Below are positions 62,590-64,000 of a stretch of 64,000 bases of DNA, in pieces; position 1 is the stretch's first letter, and every line of letters starts with the position of its first letter. Source of the DNA: Megalopta genalis (taxonomy: Eukaryota > Arthropoda > Insecta > Hymenoptera > Halictidae); the NCBI RefSeq assembly GCF_051020955.1, contig NC_135014.1, positions 27,455,221 to 27,519,220 on the forward strand, read 5' to 3'. The notes under the pieces were generated by a model that worked only from the letters and a program-made list of their open reading frames with translations, made no database searches and had not been told where the DNA came from. The position numbers and the translations under genes were made by a program.

Positions 62590-63700
62590 CGGATCGATAA
62601 CACGATTTTGTTGCCAAGTTCTGACGATTAAAGATATAAATAGTGGAACTATGTGCAAGGTAATAGCGAGAAGGGTAAAGTTCATCGTCGTATAATACGT
62701 GCTGTTGCGGCGTCTGAATGCAATAATTGAATAGTATGAAACTTAGAACGATCTTAATCCTCGCGCTTCGTCGCACGAAGGCGATTTACGTCCGTCATTA
62801 ATCGGTCCTGTCATTAACGCGTCGAATGCCACGCCGGTTTTACAGAAATTGTCCGTGGCGCCACGATGAATTTTCTTCTATGTGATACATATAATGTTGA
62901 AATATTACCTGCAATAAATAAGTTACAGTGTATAACCATGTTTGACGTGTGAATTGCGACAGAGGTCACTGTTTGAATCGACGATGGTAATAGTACAAAA
63001 ATTTAGATATTGACATTTCTTTTAAATTATATATATTTCTATCAATTTGGGTGCGCCGGTCACCGGTGGCCCCCATAGCGTCACCGCCAATTTAAGTGCG
63101 GGTCACCGGTGACCCCCGTGGCATTCAACGTGTCAAACTCCATTCTCAATTACTCTAAAATTAGTGGAACTTCTTCGTGTGCCTTATCAACGAAGGAACG
63201 TCTGAATACGTGTATCTGTTGTTACGGTGTTTTTGTAAATAAAACGTATAAACCTTGTGAAAATACCAATTTACTGACTCTCGACGACAGCATTCAATTT
63301 AAATCTGAGCGAAGTTGCAACAAGTTGCAACGTCGATTATCAGTTTAAATTAAAAAAACAAATGGAATTAAGCGACGACCAGCGATTCGAATTTCGATTT
63401 AAATACCGATCAGTTCGGCAAATGAAAACGGCGATTTCATAGATTCGAATTCGATCTTCTTATTTCTTGTTGTTAGTAAAGACTAAAACTTAGTAAAGAC
63501 TAAGTAAGTACTAAGACTTCGTTAAAGAACGAAGTCGACGGTTCGACGGTTCAAATTTCGCGCCGCTTCTGGCGAATTTATTCTGGAAGTTTTATGAATT
63601 TTAATCGCGATGAGATCTTCCGCGAAAGCGAAAACAAGCAAATAACAATATTATCGTTGATTTTAAGTGGGGCGAAGGCGATCCGCGATAAGCGCGCCGG
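62590..63700. other. Spacer with paired GGTCACCGGTG motifs
   Basis: Apart from the palindromic motifs at about 63056-63117, nothing recognisable. Confidence 0.5.
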
Positions 63701-63712
63701 ACAGAGATCGAG

Positions 63713-63718
63713 TCAGTT
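63713..63718 (+). promoter_or_regulatory. Initiator-like TCAGTT
   Basis: Matches the arthropod Inr consensus, 25 bases upstream of the ATG at 63740. Such a short leader is usual for housekeeping genes. A six-base match alone is weak. Confidence 0.3.
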
Positions 63719-63739
63719 TTCTGTTGGTTCTCCATCAAA

Positions 63740-63833
63740 ATGGCCGCACTCGCGCAGAAGATCCTGTCACGATGCGCACGATTCCATCAAGGGACATCGT
63801 CCAGGCGTATCCTTTATTTATCGTCGACTAACT
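63740..63833 (+). CDS. Likely first exon of a nuclear-encoded mitochondrial protein (partial)
   Basis: An ATG in an excellent context (CAAAATGGCC) opens a frame beginning MAALAQKILSRCARFHQ, with no acidic residue, regularly spaced basic residues and alanines and leucines between. That is the profile of a mitochondrial targeting peptide. The frame meets a stop at 63831-63833, so the coding exon must end by splicing before that, probably near 63804-63806, where the donor is weak. Upstream, TCAGTT at 63713-63718 matches the arthropod initiator and would give a 5' UTR of about 25 bases. The rest of the gene lies outside the window and the protein is not recognised. Confidence 0.45.
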
Positions 63834-64000
63834 AAATCAGACCGACTCTGTGCTCTCGAACGAAATCTAATCGAAATCTCTAATTTTCATGCAATCGAAA
63901 CATTAATTAGTTTTTCATCCGATACCATACGGTTTCTCTGTTTTGTGAATCATTATTGTTCTTAATCATTGTCTCGACGCGACAGAGCTTTCCATTTCGA

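Overview
This is animal nuclear DNA, most likely from a hymenopteran insect (bee, ant or wasp). It has long non-coding stretches, spliced genes with GT-AG introns, GA- and CpG-rich promoter-like islands, no CpG depletion (TCG/CGA/GCG are everywhere), and many small fold-back and TTAA-flanked elements. A caveolin gene fits this, since many insects have caveolin but flies have lost it. There are no prokaryotic signatures: no operons, CRISPR array or phage genes. Most long open frames look like chance products of CpG-rich, stop-poor DNA.

Layout. The first 32 kb is almost gene-free: simple repeats, a 16-bp minisatellite (6.35-6.66 kb), a 289-bp tandem duplication (16.2-16.8 kb), several non-autonomous elements, and one possible small spliced gene at 26.9-27.6 kb (+) with a TA microsatellite near its C-terminal part. 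At 32.1-32.2 kb on the minus strand is a convincing first coding exon: a signal peptide followed by a strong splice donor. It sits beside a GA/CpG-rich promoter-like block (32.3-33.9 kb), so much of the left half of the window may be intron 1 of a secreted or membrane protein gene that I cannot name.

From 34 to 53.6 kb there is intergenic or intronic DNA with AT microsatellites, a large hairpin element (38.8-39.2 kb), two copies of a TTAA-flanked element, a higher-order 32-bp minisatellite (49.7-50.3 kb) and a GATC-rich minisatellite (53.1-53.5 kb). At 54.1-55.5 kb (minus) four exons with matching phases give an unrecognised 192-residue protein with helical-repeat character. At 58.9-61.6 kb (+) is the one gene named with confidence: caveolin, three phase-0 exons, 154 residues. 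The right edge (63.74 kb, +) holds what looks like the first exon of a nuclear gene for a mitochondrial protein, just downstream of an Inr-like motif.

The genes do not form a pathway. The strongest results are the caveolin model, the new helical-repeat gene model, the signal-peptide exon, and the families of repeated elements, including a head-to-tail dimer element present as two separate copies.
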